Part shown: positions 1 to 7,806 of the stretch, one piece after another
How the letters are laid out: every line of letters begins with the position of its first letter
Position numbering within the stretch: position 1 is the stretch's first letter
From: Planobispora rosea
Lineage (GTDB): Bacteria > Actinomycetota > Actinomycetes > Streptosporangiales > Streptosporangiaceae
Reading direction: 5' to 3'
Length of the DNA: 57,501 nt
Assembly: GCF_014648175.1 (NCBI RefSeq)
Contig: NZ_BMQP01000053.1
Location: 1 to 57,501 of the forward strand
Program-made: the position numbers and the translations under genes
Notes under the pieces: generated by a model
Told to the model about the DNA's origin: nothing
The model's input: only the letters and a program-made list of their open reading frames with translations
Databases searched by the model: none

Positions 1-163
1 GGACGGCCCTGGCCTCTTCGACGATCTCGGGGACGACCTGCGTGAGAGCGGCGAGCGTGGCGTCGTCGTCCTGCGCGAAGGCGGGGGTGCCGGTCACGTT
101 CGCGCTGCTGAGCGCCAGGGCGGTCGCCAACGCGACGACGAGTGCCCGAGCGGGAATGCGCAT
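1..163 (-). CDS. Secreted protein, N-terminal part only
   Basis: Only the first 54 codons are inside the window; the gene runs off the left edge. The product begins with a classical signal peptide: MRIPAR, a hydrophobic core of Ala, Leu and Val, and a TPAFA signal peptidase I site followed by QDDD. The mature part visible here is acidic and helix-forming (ATLAALTQVVPEIVEEAR), and no domain can be recognised. The ATG at 163 is the natural start because the signal peptide begins directly with it. It is an exported protein of unknown function. Confidence 0.7.
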   Translation of the reverse strand, partial: MRIPARALVVALATALALSSANVTGTPAFAQDDDATLAALTQVVPEIVEEARAV

Positions 164-446
164 GAGTGTCCTTCCGCGTGCGGTGGGGGGCAGTGCACAA
201 ACGCCCCAAACGTAAAGATCGTCGGCGGACATCTGGGTGATCTTGGATTGATGATCAGTAAACGTTTCCCGTCTTCTGGACTTCGTCCTCGCGTCCCGGC
301 ACGACAGCCCCGTCGACAGCCCCGTCGGCAGCCCCCTCGACGCTCTCCGACGACGCGGGCCGCCGATTCGGCGTGCCGGGCGCCGCGAACCCCTGCCGGC
401 CCCGGTGACGCTTGGTAACATCGGCGCTGATGAGAAGGAGGTCGCC

Positions 447-893
447 GTGACCCCCACAATGATCATCCCGGTGCTGGTCACGACCGATCTGCCGCCGGAT
501 GCGGATCTGGCGACGTTCGGCCGGCAGGTCGCCGACGCGGTCGCGGTGCTGCCCGCCCCCGGCGGCGCGTCGTTCGCCGGGCGGCTGGAAGGCAGTGTGT
601 TCTGGCTGGACGCCCCGCTGGTCGCTCCGGCCGAGCCCGGATCACCGGTGCCGGTGGTCGAGGAGCTGCGCTTCGCCGCAGTGCTGGGGATGCTGGAGGT
701 GGACGCGCCGGAACCGGTGGCCAGGCAGGTCCTCGCCGCCGCCCGCGCGGTGGTCGCCGCCGCGGTCACCGCCGCCTACGGCGATCTGGGCAGCCCGCCG
801 GCGGTCCTGGCGATCCGCGCCGAGGACGTGCGTGAGCGCACGCCGAAGACGGCGCTGCCGGCCGTGACCACGCAGACGATGCAGCCGGCCTGA
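447..893 (+). CDS. Hypothetical protein
   Basis: A 148-residue soluble protein I do not recognise. The GTG at 447 was chosen over an upstream ATG at 405 because GAAGGAGGT lies 7 bases before it and the upstream codons look non-coding. The sequence is Ala/Val rich, with several beta-strand-like stretches (MIIPVLVTTDLP, SVFWLDAPLV, VEELRFAAVLGMLEV) and a helix near residues 90-115. It has no signal peptide, membrane segment or cysteine. It stands alone, with 250-300 bases without genes on its left. It may be a small conserved actinobacterial protein; no function is assigned. Confidence 0.6.
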   Translation: MTPTMIIPVLVTTDLPPDADLATFGRQVADAVAVLPAPGGASFAGRLEGSVFWLDAPLVAPAEPGSPVPVVEELRFAAVLGMLEVDAPEPVARQVLAAARAVVAAAVTAAYGDLGSPPAVLAIRAEDVRERTPKTALPAVTTQTMQPA

Positions 894-1046
894 CGCGCCG
901 GCCCGCCCGGAGTCCGCTCCCGTCGTCGCCGTCGCGGCGGCCGGCACCGCCTCACCCGCTGGCCGTTCCGCTGGGACCTCTCGGGAGCTTCCCGGCCGAC
1001 GAGACCGGACGGTCCCGCCGGTCGGGCCCATGGCCGCGCAACCGAT

Positions 1047-1077
1047 TTGACCCTCACGTAACGGGAGGCCGCACTCT
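1047..1077 (+). promoter_or_regulatory. tipA-type promoter and operator
   Basis: A TTGACC -35 box at 1047-1052 and CACTCT at 1072-1077 are separated by 19 bases, the long spacer typical of MerR-family promoters. The spacer holds the imperfect palindrome CCTCACGTAACGGGAGG (1052-1068). As I remember it, the Streptomyces lividans tipA promoter has nearly the same element, CCTCACGTCACGTGAGG. This points to autoactivation of the downstream tipA gene by its own product when a thiopeptide is bound. Confidence 0.75.
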
Positions 1078-1106
1078 GGAGCGCGTAAGGGAGAAGGGGG
1101 ACGGTC

Positions 1107-1868
1107 ATGGGTTACTCGGTCGGACAGGTGTCCCGGCTCGCCGGGGTGACGGTCCGCACGCTGCACCACTACGACGAGATCGGGCTGCTGTCACCCGGGC
1201 AGCGGACGGCGTCGGGCTACCGCCGCTACACCGACTCCGACCTGGAACGGCTGCAGCACGTGCTGTTCTACCGGGAACTCGGATTCCCCCTCGAAGAGAT
1301 CGCGGTCATCCTCGACGACCCGGGCACCGACACGCTGACGCACCTCAGACGCCAGCACGAGCTGCTCAGCCGGCGCATCGACCGGTTACAGGAGATGGCC
1401 GCGGCCGTTGAACGCGCCATGGAGGCGAACACTATGGGAATTTCACTGACGCCGGAGGAGCGCTTCGAGATCTTCGGCGACTTCCGTCCGGAGGAGCACG
1501 AGGCGGAGGCCGAGGAACGCTGGGGCGGCACCGAGGCGTTCGAGCAGTCGCGGCGGCGCACGGCGAAGATGACCAAGGACGACTGGAAGCGGTTCACGGA
1601 CGAGGCGGCCCGGACGACCGAGGCTTTCGCCAGGGCGTTCACCGGAGGGCTGCCCGCCGACAGCGAGGTCGCCATGGACCTGGCCGAGGAACACCGGGCG
1701 CATCTCACTCGGTGGTGCTATGACTGCACCTACGAGATCCACCGCGGATTGGGCGACATGTACGTGGCCGACCCGCGCTTCGCGGCCAACTACGAGCCGC
1801 TCGCACCCGGTCTGACGCAGTACATCCGCGACGCGATCCACGCCAACGCCGGCCGCGCCGGGGCGTGA
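1107..1868 (+). CDS. tipA: TipA: thiopeptide-responsive MerR regulator
   Basis: 253 residues, the same length as S. lividans TipAL. Residues 1-70 are a MerR winged helix (YSVGQVSRLAGVTVRTLHHYDEIGLL). Residues 75-110 form the dimerising coiled coil. Residues 110-253 are the TipAS drug-binding domain (GISLTPEERFEIFGDF, then YDCTYEIHRGLGDMY and a PGL-YIRDAI end). TipAS binds thiopeptides covalently through cysteine; here Cys204 and Cys207 are present, and the position matching the second S. lividans cysteine (214) is Gly. An internal ATG at codon 110 with its own GGAGG lies where TipAS starts in S. lividans. The promoter carries a tipA-like operator. The assignment is firm; the inducer is inferred. 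Confidence 0.92.
   Translation: MGYSVGQVSRLAGVTVRTLHHYDEIGLLSPGQRTASGYRRYTDSDLERLQHVLFYRELGFPLEEIAVILDDPGTDTLTHLRRQHELLSRRIDRLQEMAAAVERAMEANTMGISLTPEERFEIFGDFRPEEHEAEAEERWGGTEAFEQSRRRTAKMTKDDWKRFTDEAARTTEAFARAFTGGLPADSEVAMDLAEEHRAHLTRWCYDCTYEIHRGLGDMYVADPRFAANYEPLAPGLTQYIRDAIHANAGRAGA
1434..1868 (+). other. tipA: Internal translation start for TipAS
   Basis: An in-frame ATG at 1434 is preceded by GGAGG (1421-1425) with an 8-base spacer. It would give a 144-residue protein lacking the DNA-binding domain, exactly the TipAS form that S. lividans makes in excess to sequester thiopeptides. The ribosome site is visible; use of the start is inferred from the known system. Confidence 0.7.
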
Positions 1869-1978
1869 CGCCGGGAAGATCCGCCCGGCGGCGACCGTTC
1901 CGTGACCGGCTGTCCCGTCGTCCGCGCGGTCCGGATCCCGGGCCCTTCCTCCTGGGAAGGGCCCGCTTCCGTCTCCGT

Positions 1979-2467
1979 TCAGCCGCCGGTGAGCCGTCGC
2001 AGGAGGGAGCGCAGTCCGCCGTGCGCTGCGGGACCGGGCTTCTCCCCGGGGGCCGGAACGTCCTGGACGGGATGGCGGGCCCGCCAGTCCCCGACGACCT
2101 CTTCGACGTCGAAGAGCGGCTGGACCACCGGCGGGCCGGACAGGGGCTTGCCGTAGCTCTCGCGGATCTCGGCGTTGATCCTCTCGATGATCCCGCGGGC
2201 CTCGGCCTCCGTCCGCGCGCCCACCGCCTCCGTCCGGGCCTCTTCGGCCGCCTTGCGCAGTGCGAGCGTTCCGGGCAGCGGGAACGACAGGTTCTCCGCC
2301 CGCATCTTCTGCTTGATCCACCACATCTCGTCGTCCGGCCTGCCCTCGCCGGGGATGGGCTTGCCGGTTCCGGGGAGGTCGTCGAACTCCCCGCGCTCGG
2401 TGGCCTCGCGGATCTGCCGGTCGATCCAGGTCTCGAAGTTCATCCCGAGCGGTTTGCGCTCCGTCAA
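1979..2467 (-). CDS. DUF1992 (DnaJ-C28-like) domain protein
   Basis: A 162-residue cytosolic protein of the DUF1992 family, the domain shared with the DnaJ homologue DNAJC28. The hallmark is visible near residues 15-40: WIDRQIREATERGEFDDLPG and GTGKPI, followed by a helical region (DDEMWWIKQKMRAENL) and an Arg/Glu-rich coiled stretch. The TTG at 2467 is taken as start because GGGAGG lies 7-8 bases upstream; an ATG nine codons later is the alternative. The biochemical role of DUF1992 is unknown. The gene marks the left shoulder of the mobile-element island: the 54-bp IS-like end starts 58 bases before its start codon, so its native promoter may have been separated from it. Confidence 0.8.
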   Translation of the reverse strand: MTERKPLGMNFETWIDRQIREATERGEFDDLPGTGKPIPGEGRPDDEMWWIKQKMRAENLSFPLPGTLALRKAAEEARTEAVGARTEAEARGIIERINAEIRESYGKPLSGPPVVQPLFDVEEVVGDWRARHPVQDVPAPGEKPGPAAHGGLRSLLRRLTGG

Positions 2468-2524
2468 GGGCCCACCTCCCGCCGCACGACCGGCCGTCAC
2501 TTCCGAGGATAACCAGCGGGGGAA

Positions 2525-2578
2525 GGTGTCTGAAAAGTCATGATCGAAATGCACCGAGGCGGTGCAGGAGCAGCATGC
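2525..2578. repeat. Left copy of 54-bp inverted IS end
   Basis: These 54 bases, beginning GGTGTCTGAAAAGTCATGAT, recur in inverted orientation at 10319-10372 with one mismatch. The sequence is the 3' end of an IS5-type transposase gene plus the outer IS terminus. The two copies point outward and bracket the 7.8-kb island. Confidence 0.85.
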
Positions 2579-2745
2579 GCATCGCGACGTAGATGACGCT
2601 CTCCGACATCGTGATCAGATACTCGTAGTCGCGCGGCAGATAGCCTTGATCGGCTCATAGATGCATCAAGCAGGCAAAGCGCTCGATCGTGCGGACCGGC
2701 AGCACCACCGCCCCTTCCGCTACAACAGGGCCCCGTACTCCCGTG
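2530..2745 (-). pseudogene. IS5-type transposase, C-terminal remnant
   Basis: Translation of the minus strand gives VLPVRTIERFACLMHL, a stop codon, then DQGYLPRDYEYLITMSESV and IYVAMRMLLLHRLGAF. This matches the end of IS5-family DDE transposases: catalytic-Glu region RT-ER--CLM, then the RDYE helix. The in-frame TGA and missing N-terminus make it a dead fragment. Only the terminal 54 bases are repeated at the other end of the island. The family call is from remembered consensus. Confidence 0.65.
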
Positions 2746-2770
2746 CACTACCGTCGATCTTTGTCCGTAC

Positions 2771-2882
2771 TCGTGTGCACAACGGTGAGGTCGGCATGGT
2801 CGACGGCGTGGCGGAACTGGGTGTGCTGACGGCTTCGGCGGAAGAGTGGATGGTCGCCGTCCGCCGGGTCGAAGTGATCGGC
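2771..2882 (+). repeat. Direct repeat, copy 1 (112 bp)
   Basis: About 90% identical to 4441-4552 (some 11 differences). Most single-base differences fall at third positions of the plus-strand reading frame, so the repeat was once coding sequence. It encodes the N-terminus of a transposase (see entries at 2796 and 4466). The two copies flank the DUF6461 gene. Confidence 0.85.
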
Positions 2883-2885
2883 GCG
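2796..2885 (+). pseudogene. Mu/TnsB-type transposase N-terminal fragment A
   Basis: ATG at 2796 is preceded by GGTGAGG and opens MVDGVAELGVLTASAEEWMV followed by AVRRVEVIG. This resembles the N-terminus of actinobacterial transposases with a helix-turn-helix and Mu/TnsB-type integrase core, as I remember that family. Similarity ends after about 30 codons, where the sequence diverges from copy B. No catalytic core is present, so it is a dead 5' fragment. Confidence 0.55.
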
Positions 2886-3048
2886 GTTGGCTCTGGTGGC
2901 GGCCGCCGCGGCTCGGCAGGGCGCGGACGCCGCGAAGACCGACGGGAAGACCGCTGCTTTCGCAGGCGGGAGCCGGATGTCGCTTGCGGACCGTGGGAGC
3001 CGGCGGTCGGCACGCGTGTGCCATCCTGGTCTGCAGAACTGGGGGCTG

Positions 3049-4257
3049 TTATGCCGGGGCGGTGCGCAGCATCGCGGCGACGGCCGCCGCGTGATCGCGG
3101 TCAGCCATGACCTGATCCCCGTAGACCAGGGCGAAGTGGGTGTTGTAGGCGGCTCTCCTGGCATCGGGAGACAGGGCATGGCGCACCGCCACCGCCGCCT
3201 GCCAGCGAGGCCGTACCGCCTCCCGCTCCTCCTGACCCGGGCGGTGATGCCACCTGCAGCTCGGGCAGGCCGGCATGCCGGTCGCGGGATCGATGGAGAA
3301 GATCTTGCGCCTTTCGCCCGCAGGGCGGCGCGGATCGGCGGACGGGTTCGTCATCCACTGGCCGGTGGCGCTGTCGATCGGATGGCCGGTCAGCTCCGAC
3401 TCGTAGCTGCGGATGAGCGCGGCGAGCGGGGAGTCATAGCCGGCCGGAGGCGTCTCGCCCCGCTCGGCCGAAGCGAGCGCCTCGGTGAGCACCGGGTGGC
3501 CGGCCACGCCGGCCAGCCCGCACTGGCGGTGGGCCTCGGCGATCGCGGCCCGCCGCTGGAGGTCAGGGGAGGCCCCGTCGATGGCCTCGGCGAGATTGCG
3601 GTCGATGGCCCGCAGGGCGTGCCGGGCGAGCGGGTCGCCTTTCGGGGGATCACTCGGAACCGGATCGGTGATGACCCCGCCCAGCAGCGGCCCGTCCAGC
3701 AGCGCGGGGGTGAACAGCACTCCGCAGATACGGCTGGCCAGGGCGAGGGCGGCGGGAATGGAGTCGGACAGGTACTGAAACTCCTCGTCCGGCTCGGGCT
3801 CCAGGCCCAGCTCGCGCATGTCCTCATTGAGCGCGTCGGGGTGGCTGCCCCAGCGCTCCTGCGGTGTCTGCGGGCGAAAGGCCGTACGGATCCGGCCGTC
3901 GACGGCATGTTCGAAGTCATGCGAGGCGGCGTAGTTGTGGCGCATGACGGAGACGGCTTCACCGCCGTTGCGGGTCAGCTCGCGCAGGGTCTCGGGCCGG
4001 GTCCCCTCCCAGCCGTCGTACTCGAAAGCGATCGTCCAATCGCCGGACCGGGTCACCAGCACCCTGTCGCAGCGGCCCTCGGTCTCCTCGATGCGCTCCA
4101 CGACCTCTCCGTCGTCTGCCGGGTGGATGTTGTCGTCGACCACGCCGAACCGCCGGAGCGTCTCGCGCTCGTCCAGATCGCGAACGAAGGTGACGGTGTA
4201 GATCTCCATCTGCCAGTCGTTCTCCCACGCGTAATCTGCGGACGTGATCTTGCGCAT
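3049..4257 (-). CDS. DUF6461 domain protein
   Basis: 402 residues, starting at ATG 4257 behind GAGGGG. Residues 1-125 match DUF6461: ADYAWENDWQMEIYTVTFVR, DLDERETLRRFG, then GDWTIAFEYDGWEGTRPETL and a later stretch about an acidic, ligand-sensor-like beta sheet. Residues 150-280 are helical and unfamiliar; near the C-terminus a CPSC-containing stretch (MPACPSCRWHHRPGQ) could bind zinc. DUF6461 proteins are common in actinomycetes and have no established role. It lies between two direct repeats of a transposase fragment and is one of the few intact genes of the island, so it is probably cargo. Confidence 0.75.
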   Translation of the reverse strand: MRKITSADYAWENDWQMEIYTVTFVRDLDERETLRRFGVVDDNIHPADDGEVVERIEETEGRCDRVLVTRSGDWTIAFEYDGWEGTRPETLRELTRNGGEAVSVMRHNYAASHDFEHAVDGRIRTAFRPQTPQERWGSHPDALNEDMRELGLEPEPDEEFQYLSDSIPAALALASRICGVLFTPALLDGPLLGGVITDPVPSDPPKGDPLARHALRAIDRNLAEAIDGASPDLQRRAAIAEAHRQCGLAGVAGHPVLTEALASAERGETPPAGYDSPLAALIRSYESELTGHPIDSATGQWMTNPSADPRRPAGERRKIFSIDPATGMPACPSCRWHHRPGQEEREAVRPRWQAAVAVRHALSPDARRAAYNTHFALVYGDQVMADRDHAAAVAAMLRTAPA

Positions 4258-4440
4258 CGGTCCCCTCGTTCCTTCCCTGTCATGATCGCGGTGAGTATGG
4301 CAGGCGGATCCGACATCCCCGACGGTAGAAAGGATCGGCTTGTCGCACGTCCGGCCCAGGAGTTCCAGCTCAGATCCGGGACGACGAACGAACTGCAGAT
4401 AGCGTCCGGCAGGAGGTCGCTCACCGGACACTCCCGATCG

Positions 4441-4552
4441 TCGTGTGCACAACGGTGAGGTCGGCATGGTCGGCGGCGTGGCGGAGCTGGGTGTGCTGAC
4501 GGCTTCGGCGCAGGAGTGGGCGGTGGCTGTCCGGCGGGCCGAGGTGATCGGC
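4441..4552 (+). repeat. Direct repeat, copy 2 (112 bp)
   Basis: Second copy of the repeat at 2771-2882, in the same orientation, about 1.67 kb away. Together they flank the DUF6461 gene. The pair could have arisen by duplication or by two insertions of the same element. Confidence 0.85.
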
Positions 4553-4620
4553 CGGTTGGCGCGGGGACCGCAGGTTCGGGTCGTGGAAGCGGATGAGGCA
4601 GCGGCGGACGGTATCGGCGG
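4466..4620 (+). pseudogene. Mu/TnsB-type transposase N-terminal fragment B
   Basis: Same N-terminus as fragment A but extending further: MVGGVAELGVLTASAQEW, AVAVRRAEVIGRLARGP, then QVRVVEADEAAADGIG. The extra part fits the family pattern in which an Ala-rich helix precedes the DNA-binding domain. It stops abruptly at a junction with a propeller-protein remnant on the other strand. Not functional. Confidence 0.55.
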
Positions 4621-4621
4621 T

Positions 4622-5010
4622 CTACAAGGAGCCCCCTGCCGGGCCAAAGGCGGCACCGCTCAACTCGGGGCCACGCTGCCCGGACAGGCCGGCCCGTTCG
4701 GCGTCCGCCCCCCCGCGCCCCCGATCCGGTACCACGGCCACATCCTCCACCTCGTGAGGGTTGGAGTGCGGGGCGAAGGGCCCGCTGAACGGCACCGCCG
4801 GGATGTCGAAGGTCCACCAGGCCGAACCGTCTCAGCGGCGAAGGTGGCCGGGCCTGTACCCTCCGCCCCTGCTGTTGTGCACGATCCAGACCGTCCCGTC
4901 GGGGGAGACGGCCACCCCGATCGGGTCGATGTAGGTGTCAACCTTGTCGAGCGCGAGCCCCCGCCACGTCGGCGCCCTCCCCGGGACACGGAAATCGTCG
5001 GCACGCCCCG
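4622..5010 (-). pseudogene. Beta-propeller (NHL/SMP-30-like) protein remnant
   Basis: One minus-strand frame reads FRVPGRAPTWRGLALDKVDT, YIDPIGVAVSPDGTVWIVHN, a stop at 4832-4834, then DGSAWWTFDIPAVPFSGPF and a Gly/Ala-rich end at a TAG (4622-4624). The PIGVAVSPDGTVWIVHN repeat is typical of NHL or SMP-30 propeller blades. Loss of both ends and the internal stop show a broken gene. It is sandwiched between transposase fragments. Confidence 0.6.
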
Positions 5011-5016
5011 GCGGAC

Positions 5017-5331
5017 TGGCCTGATCGACGCCCTCACCGGTGCCAGGGTCCGGGTCTTCGCCGAGTGGGGATATCAGGGCGCGGGCGGCACGATCCGCAC
5101 GCCGTTCAAGCTCCACCGTCACCGGCCGCGCCTGTCGCGCCACCAGAAGTCCGTCAACCGCTCCCACGTCCGCATCCGGGCAATCGGGGAACGCGCCGCC
5201 GCGACTCTGAATGCCTGGAAGGTACTGGTCCGGCTGCGCTGCTGCCCGCGCCGCGCCGGCGCGATCGTCTAGGCCATCGTCGTCCTGCAGATCATCGAAG
5301 AGGACCGCTACTCAGGATGAAAAACGCTCAC
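5017..5331 (+). pseudogene. IS5-family transposase C-terminal fragment
   Basis: Plus-strand translation gives TGLIDALTGARVRVFAEWGY, QGAGGTIRTPFKLHRHRP, then KVLVRLRCCPRRAGAIV, a TAG, and AIVVLQIIEEDRYSG. This is the familiar end of actinobacterial IS5-group transposases (GYQGA--TPF, later ERA--TLK-WK-L-KLRCCP). It lacks the N-terminal two thirds and has an in-frame TAG. It differs from the IS5-type end at 2525, so it is a second element. Confidence 0.75.
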
Positions 5332-5772
5332 TCTATTGGCGCCCTGCACGAGGGCCAGCGTGTCTTCGTCTCTTTGCGCCTGCCCGAATCGGTGCGCGTG
5401 GATGCCGCCGGCATCCACGACGAGATCGTGCCGTTCGTCGTCATGCTCAACAGCCACGACGGCCGCAGCCCCGCCCGCGTCCTCATCACCCCCTGGCGGC
5501 CGGTGTGCGCCAACACCGAGCGCTTCGCCGTCCGCGACGCCTACACCCGCTGGAGCGTCCGGCACGCCGCCGGAGCACTGGACCGCCTGGGCGAGGCCCG
5601 CCGCACCCTCGGCCTGACCACGGTCTACTGCCGGCAGGGGGCGGCCGAAGAGACCACTCTGGCCCGCACCGACATCCTCATCGACGACATGCGCGCCCTG
5701 ATCGACGAGCTGTGGCCGATCGAGCAGGATGCCACCGCGCACAAGCGGCTGATGCTGCTGGCTCGCCGCTGA
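5317..5772 (+). pseudogene. DUF932-type phage/plasmid protein, 5'-truncated
   Basis: 151 codons from an ATG that belongs to the tail of the IS5 fragment. From codon 5 on the sequence matches the C-terminal half of DUF932 (plasmid/phage-like) proteins: RVFVSLRLPE, VVMLNSHDGRSPARVLITP, WRPVCANTERF, WSVRHAAG-LDRLGEARRTLGL. Family members usually have more than 300 residues, so the front half was lost at the IS junction near 5330. The rest is open, so a fused product could still be made. A strong hairpin follows the stop. DUF932 genes travel on plasmids and integrative elements, which fits the surroundings. Confidence 0.7.
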
Positions 5773-5781
5773 CCTGCTACC

Positions 5782-5813
5782 GGGGCGGCCCGAGCAGAGA
5801 ATCGGGCCGCCCC
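5782..5813 (+). terminator. Hairpin terminator after the DUF932 remnant
   Basis: GGGGCGGCCCGA and its exact complement form a 12-bp stem around an 8-base loop, starting 10 bases after the stop at 5772. There is no T tract, as is usual in high-GC actinomycetes. Confidence 0.75.
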
Positions 5814-5940
5814 GCCGTACCGGACGGGGAGCAAGAGCCGGGGCGCGGCATTTGAGGAGATCGAGACGGTTGCGCCTGAGTTGAGGAACGGATTCTGGCC
5901 CCTGACGAAGTCCGCTGGACCCACCGGGATGAAGCGGATT

Positions 5941-5966
5941 CATGTCCGGTGAGAACTGGCCCCACC
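5941..5966 (-). repeat. IS21-like terminal repeat, inverted copy
   Basis: Read on the minus strand, this 26-base element starts GGTGGGGCCAGTTCTCACCG. Similar 26-mers lie in the opposite orientation at 7248-7273 and 7318-7343, on the other side of the S41 peptidase gene. Multiple short repeats of this kind are typical of IS21-family ends; the family assignment is tentative. Confidence 0.5.
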
Positions 5967-6093
5967 CCGGGGTGCCTGGTTTGAAGCATGAGTTTGGTAC
6001 CGGCCTCAGCGCGGTCTGGTGCCAGGCCCGGAGCTCCAGTCGCCTTGATCAAGAGCGACGTTCGATACCACGCGGCCGATGAACCCGACTGCC

Positions 6094-6999
6094 TCAGCCT
6101 GCCAGTCGGGCCAGGGCCAGCGCGTGTGCCTGGTCGAGGGATCCCGCGGCAGCGCACGGGACGTCCGGCTGCACACCGGTGCCCTCCCAGTTCGTGCCGG
6201 AGACGGGGTTGATGGCGCGGCCGGTGGGGACGGTGACTTCCAGATGGGGGTGCACCGTCCAGCCCTTGCACGGGTGCGCGCCGCCGCGGGTGGGCTCGCC
6301 GACGACAACGGCGCGGCCGAGCTGCTGCAGGTCGTAGGCCAGTTCCTCAGCGGCGGAGAACGTGCTGTCACCGGACAACACGTACAACGGTTTGCTGCCG
6401 CCGAAACGCGCGCCGGGAACGTACGGCAGGCTCCAGGACTGCTCGCTGCGCTCGCCTCTGCGCCAGTGCATGGTGTTGAGGTGGGTGCGCTCGTCCAGGA
6501 GGTAACTGCAGACGAAGGCGACGGCGTCCGGGTCGCCGCCCCGGTTGTTGCGAAGGTCCACGATCAGCGCCCGGGCGCGGGAGGCCAAGGTGAGCGCGGC
6601 GCTCAGCGGTTCGGCGGCCCACTCCAGCGGGAACAGCATCGGCGCCAGCTCCACCACAGCGACTCCTCCGTCGAGCAGTTCCACCCGGGGCGCACCGCCC
6701 AGTGAGGTGTCGAAGTCTCGGCGGATGGACTCCAGGGTTGCTGCGCCCTGCTGGGGGGACACCGAGTCGGCGTGGTGCTTGAGTCTCAGGTGTTTGTCGT
6801 CGTTGACGGACTGCAGGTCCGCGGTGACCAGACGGGCGAGTTCCTCGGCCCCGCCGACGTCATAGGCACCCTCGGCAAGGCGTCGTTTCAGCAGGCCGGC
6901 GAGCTGCTCGGCTATCTCAGGGAAAACGTAGTGCTCAGTCAGCAGTCGGGCTGTCTCGTCGATGACAGGGGCAGGCTGAAGATTCGTCAGAGTCGTCAT
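6094..6999 (-). CDS. S41 family peptidase (IRBP/Tsp-like)
   Basis: 301 residues. Residues 10-90 form the helical N-terminal domain of IRBP-like S41 enzymes (ETARLLTEHYVFPEIAEQ). The catalytic domain follows: ALIVDLRNNRGGDPDAV near 144-160, and the nucleophile motif STFSAAEELAYDL with Ser215 the likely catalytic serine. There is no PDZ domain and no signal peptide, so the enzyme is probably cytosolic, unlike CtpA. Start is ATG 6999; the ribosome site is weak. Divergent to it is a truncated ArsR-type gene, probably its lost regulator. The gene is open end to end despite lying between IS21-like repeats, so it may be cargo. The substrate is unknown. Confidence 0.82.
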   Translation of the reverse strand: MTTLTNLQPAPVIDETARLLTEHYVFPEIAEQLAGLLKRRLAEGAYDVGGAEELARLVTADLQSVNDDKHLRLKHHADSVSPQQGAATLESIRRDFDTSLGGAPRVELLDGGVAVVELAPMLFPLEWAAEPLSAALTLASRARALIVDLRNNRGGDPDAVAFVCSYLLDERTHLNTMHWRRGERSEQSWSLPYVPGARFGGSKPLYVLSGDSTFSAAEELAYDLQQLGRAVVVGEPTRGGAHPCKGWTVHPHLEVTVPTGRAINPVSGTNWEGTGVQPDVPCAAAGSLDQAHALALARLAG

Positions 7000-7057
7000 G
7001 GCAGGGAGTAGAGCACTGCCCTTATGAAAACGTCAAAGACGCTTAGACGCCTTCGGT

Positions 7058-7180
7058 ATGCGTGATCAGCCTTCCCACTTGCCGCCTCCTGAGGATGTTC
7101 TGGAGATCGGGGCGCCCGGGCAGTTCGCGACGCTCGCCCACCCGTTGCGTCAGCGGTTGCTCTTCACTCCCGGGTCACCG
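7058..7180 (+). pseudogene. ArsR-type regulator, N-terminal fragment
   Basis: MRDQPSHLPPPEDVLEIGAP then QFATLAHPLRQRLLF is the start of an ArsR/winged-helix regulator: the FATLAHPLRQRLL helix is the usual beginning of the DNA-binding domain. After about 35 codons it breaks into unrelated sequence close to the IS21-like repeats at 7248, so recognition helix and effector part are lost. Its divergent position 58 bases from the S41 peptidase start suggests it once regulated that gene. Confidence 0.6.
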
Positions 7181-7247
7181 GCGGCACAGCCCGACCACTC
7201 CGAAAGCCCGCCCCCACCGCACCGGCCTCGGGAACGACGGACGCTGG

Positions 7248-7343
7248 GGTGGGGCCAAGTCTCACCGGTGATCAAGCCTTGATCGCCGCTGATGGACGGA
7301 GCCACAAACCGCCAGTAGGTGGGGCCAGGAGTAGCTGGTGATC
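7248..7343 (+). repeat. IS21-like terminal repeats (two direct copies)
   Basis: Two 26-base elements beginning GGTGGGGCCA and ending GGTGATC lie at 7248-7273 and 7318-7343, 70 bases apart. A related copy is inverted at 5941. Paired subterminal repeats of this form are usual at IS21-family ends, but no istA/istB sequence is seen between them. Confidence 0.5.
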
Positions 7344-7491
7344 ATGCGCCCGGTGTCCCTGAGCGGCCTCAACGTCGAGGCGCAGCTTCATCGTTGAGTG
7401 CGCGGTCAGGTAGAGCAGCCGCAGCTACCCTATTCCCGGGGCGGGCACCTGGTGGATGATGATCTCCCGCTACGTGGACCGAGTCCGGGAG

Positions 7492-7806
7492 TCAGTGCTT
7501 CGCCGTTGGCCACAACCGCACCGTGCCGTCGCCGCCGACGGCGATGGTTTTGCCGTCCGGGCTGAAGGCTAGCGATTCAACGGTGTCGATGCGCCCGGTG
7601 AGAACGATGGACTCGGCCACCAGTTCGGGGGTGGGGGCGGGGGTGAAGCGGGGGAAATCGACGGACACGGGCGCCGGATTGGGGGCCGAGCTGGGAAGGA
7701 GAGCGATCACGGTCGGCACGCCGACCGCGGCCGGGGCTCCAAGTCCGCCCAGGAGAAGCGTACGGCGGGACACGGATCGGCGTTGCCGCGGATGGATCTC
7801 AGTCAC
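7492..7806 (-). pseudogene. WD40 protein fragment with Tat-like signal
   Basis: 104 residues: a twin-arginine-like start (SVSRRTLLLGGLGAPAAVG), a Pro-rich spacer, then a single WD40 blade (VESLAFSPDGKTIAVGGDG, TVRLWP) and a stop. WD40 proteins need several blades, so this is almost certainly the two ends or the front of a larger gene after deletion. It could still encode an exported stub. Confidence 0.55.

Noticed and set aside
164..446. Possible small minus-strand gene left of the first hypothetical gene
   Set aside because: Arg-rich frame without ribosome site; more likely the promoter regions of the two flanking genes.
5850..6085. Possible small gene between the DUF932 terminator and the S41 gene
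   Set aside because: Frames are broken and the region contains an IS21-like repeat; treated as mobile-element debris.
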